Assembly (NCBI GenBank): GCA_036971475.1
Contig: JBAIZL010000007.1
Span: 31,802,947 to 31,866,946 of the forward strand
Direction of reading: 5' to 3'
Source of the DNA: Prosapia bicincta
Taxonomy: Eukaryota > Arthropoda > Insecta > Hemiptera > Cercopidae
DNA length: 64,000 bases
This document shows positions 62,823 through 64,000 of the stretch, piece after piece. How positions within the stretch are numbered: position 1 is the first letter of the stretch; the number at the start of each line of letters is the position of its first letter. The notes beneath the pieces were generated by a model. The model worked only from the letters and a program-made list of their open reading frames with translations. It did not search any database and was not told the DNA's origin. Both the position numbers and the translations under genes were made by a program.

Positions 62823-63809
62823 AATGTTATATATATTGTAATGTTTTTATATAAAAACACCAAAGTATTAAATAACAATAATTCAGAATATAATAAAAGT
62901 AAATTAAAAATGGATGAAAAAAATGTAAACAATGCAGCCATAACCTAAAAAACAATTTATCATAAAATATTAAATCCAAGATGGCGGCTAGTATAATTAT
63001 AGAACAGCTGATGTTTTCCAAATGTAGAATTGTACAAAATCTAAAAATTATTGCGTAGAGGATAAAACGTAACTGTCCAGGTAAGGACATGAAGATCAAA
63101 TAATCAGTGGTTTAAATAACAGATGTTTCAAGAAAGGAAAAAGTTTTATTCTTTTCTCTAGAAATTTTCAATATTAGAAAAATTCATTATTAGAGAAGCT
63201 TGCATTGGAACTGGAAAAAAATTAGTTGGCCAAAATTTTATTTAAAGGAAGAATTCAAACATAAAAATAGTGGTGAAAGATTTGTTTATAGAAATAAATT
63301 TAAAAGGCTAGAAATTTGAACAAAAACATTAAACTTCAGATAAGTAATTGAATTTAAGAAAAGATTGTAAATTATTATGATATTGTAAATTCAAAATTAA
63401 TAACTTTAGGCCTAGGCGTTTCTTTTATAAAATTTATTACAACATTAATTGCATAAACTAAATTTTATTTTGTCATAATACCCACCGAATAACCTGAAAA
63501 AAGAGTCTTGTGATATTTAACTAAATTAACAAATAGAGAAAGTGTATAAAAAAAAAATATTGTAACTAGAATTAGATTTAAAAAAAACTAAATTAAACAA
63601 AATTTAATCGAATTATAAGAAAGTGTTTTATTTATTACTATAAATGGTAAGTAATAAAAAATAAACGTAATAGGAATCTAAATTTTACTGTTAGGGTTAC
63701 AATTATTTTGTAATTCTAACTGGCGCCCAGCAATTTATTATTTTCTAAGTATTATTAAATTTTGTTTTATTATAAAGAAATTATTCAAAATTATGAAAAT
63801 TAAAAATTA
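62817..63809. other. Non-coding AT-rich DNA
   Basis: No gene recognised on either strand. Confidence 0.5.
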
Positions 63810-63833
63810 AATATATATATATATATATAAATT

Positions 63834-63884
<51 letters not shown>
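63810..63884. repeat. (TA)n microsatellite, two blocks
   Basis: TA runs at 63810-63829 and 63838-63884 lie 44 bp left of the hammerhead-like motif, as in the other copies. Confidence 0.95.
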
Positions 63885-63887
<3 letters not shown>

Positions 63888-63927
63888 TTTCACTATATGT
63901 ACTTAAACAAAAATCTTACTTGGTATT

Positions 63928-63973
63928 TAACCGAGTTAACTTTCAAAGATTGGTAGTATCTCCATCATCGGGC
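63928..63973 (-). ncRNA. Hammerhead-ribozyme-like motif, second family
   Basis: On the minus strand the first box is CCGATGA (63971-63965; C in place of U4). An extra T follows. Stem II is GGAGAT/ATCTTT with a 7-nt loop. The GAAA box (63944-63941) is followed by self-complementary GTTAAC, then T and C, which gives A-U closing stem III and C as the cleavage base. Stem I is poorly paired. The layout, including the extra T, matches the 24.25-kb motif although the sequence is different. This suggests a second Penelope-like family beginning at the window edge. Confidence 0.45.
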
Positions 63974-64000
63974 ATCACTGGCCGGGTGTTGTAGTAGACT

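Overview
The window is eukaryotic nuclear DNA, almost certainly from an arthropod and probably an insect. It is AT-rich, has GT-AG introns, and carries long (TA)n and (CA)n tracts, satellites, and decayed Penelope-like, Jockey, Helitron and LTR elements. Only one host gene is well supported: a class A (rhodopsin-like) peptide-type GPCR on the + strand, split over about 42 kb. Six internal exons (7326-7447, 9569-9692, 16354-16559, 39276-39378, 41656-41816, 48317-48499) join in consistent phase. A proposed ten-base terminal exon (49450-49459) closes the frame, giving 909 nt in all, 302 codons plus a stop. They encode the end of ECL1 through TM7 and helix 8. The exon(s) for the N-terminus, TM1 and TM2 were not found and probably lie upstream of the window. 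The receptor subfamily was not determined.

The rest is intronic or intergenic and dominated by repeats. 1.9-4.6 kb is a 22-bp minisatellite. 7.5-9.3 kb is a strand-skewed A/C-rich block. 10.2-11.2 kb is a decayed Penelope-like element (PLE) on the - strand with RT and GIY-YIG remnants. 11.75-13.3 kb is a composite repeat with tRNA-like heads. 17.6-22.6 kb is a satellite with 134-bp dimers and a higher-order structure. 23.6-24.1 kb is a short Helitron. 24.15-24.34 kb is a perfect 188-bp palindrome. 24.5-33.9 kb is an LTR-internal-LTR-internal-LTR tandem array of a non-autonomous retrotransposon on the - strand, with a coiled-coil gag and a beheaded protease. A second Helitron follows at 33.9-34.4 kb. 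Further on are a Cys-rich pseudogene that grew a 47-bp minisatellite (37.7-38.3 kb), a 48-bp minisatellite (43.3-44.0 kb), a nearly complete but broken PLE on the + strand (45.3-47.8 kb), a frameshifted THAP-domain pseudogene with a 122-bp triplication (52.3-52.9 kb), LINE fragments (53.1 kb and 60.3-61.2 kb), and more composite repeats.

The most interesting signal is a set of hammerhead-ribozyme-like motifs. They sit next to (TA)n tracts in the palindrome at 24.2 kb (one on each strand), inside the PLE at 45.4-46.1 kb, and at the right end of the window (63.93-63.97 kb). They keep the CUGAUGA and GAAA boxes, a pairing stem II, a very short self-complementary stem III and a UH cleavage step. 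In the two best copies stem I pairs with different sequences. This fits the known association of PLEs with hammerhead ribozymes, but the perfect two-strand palindrome is unusual.
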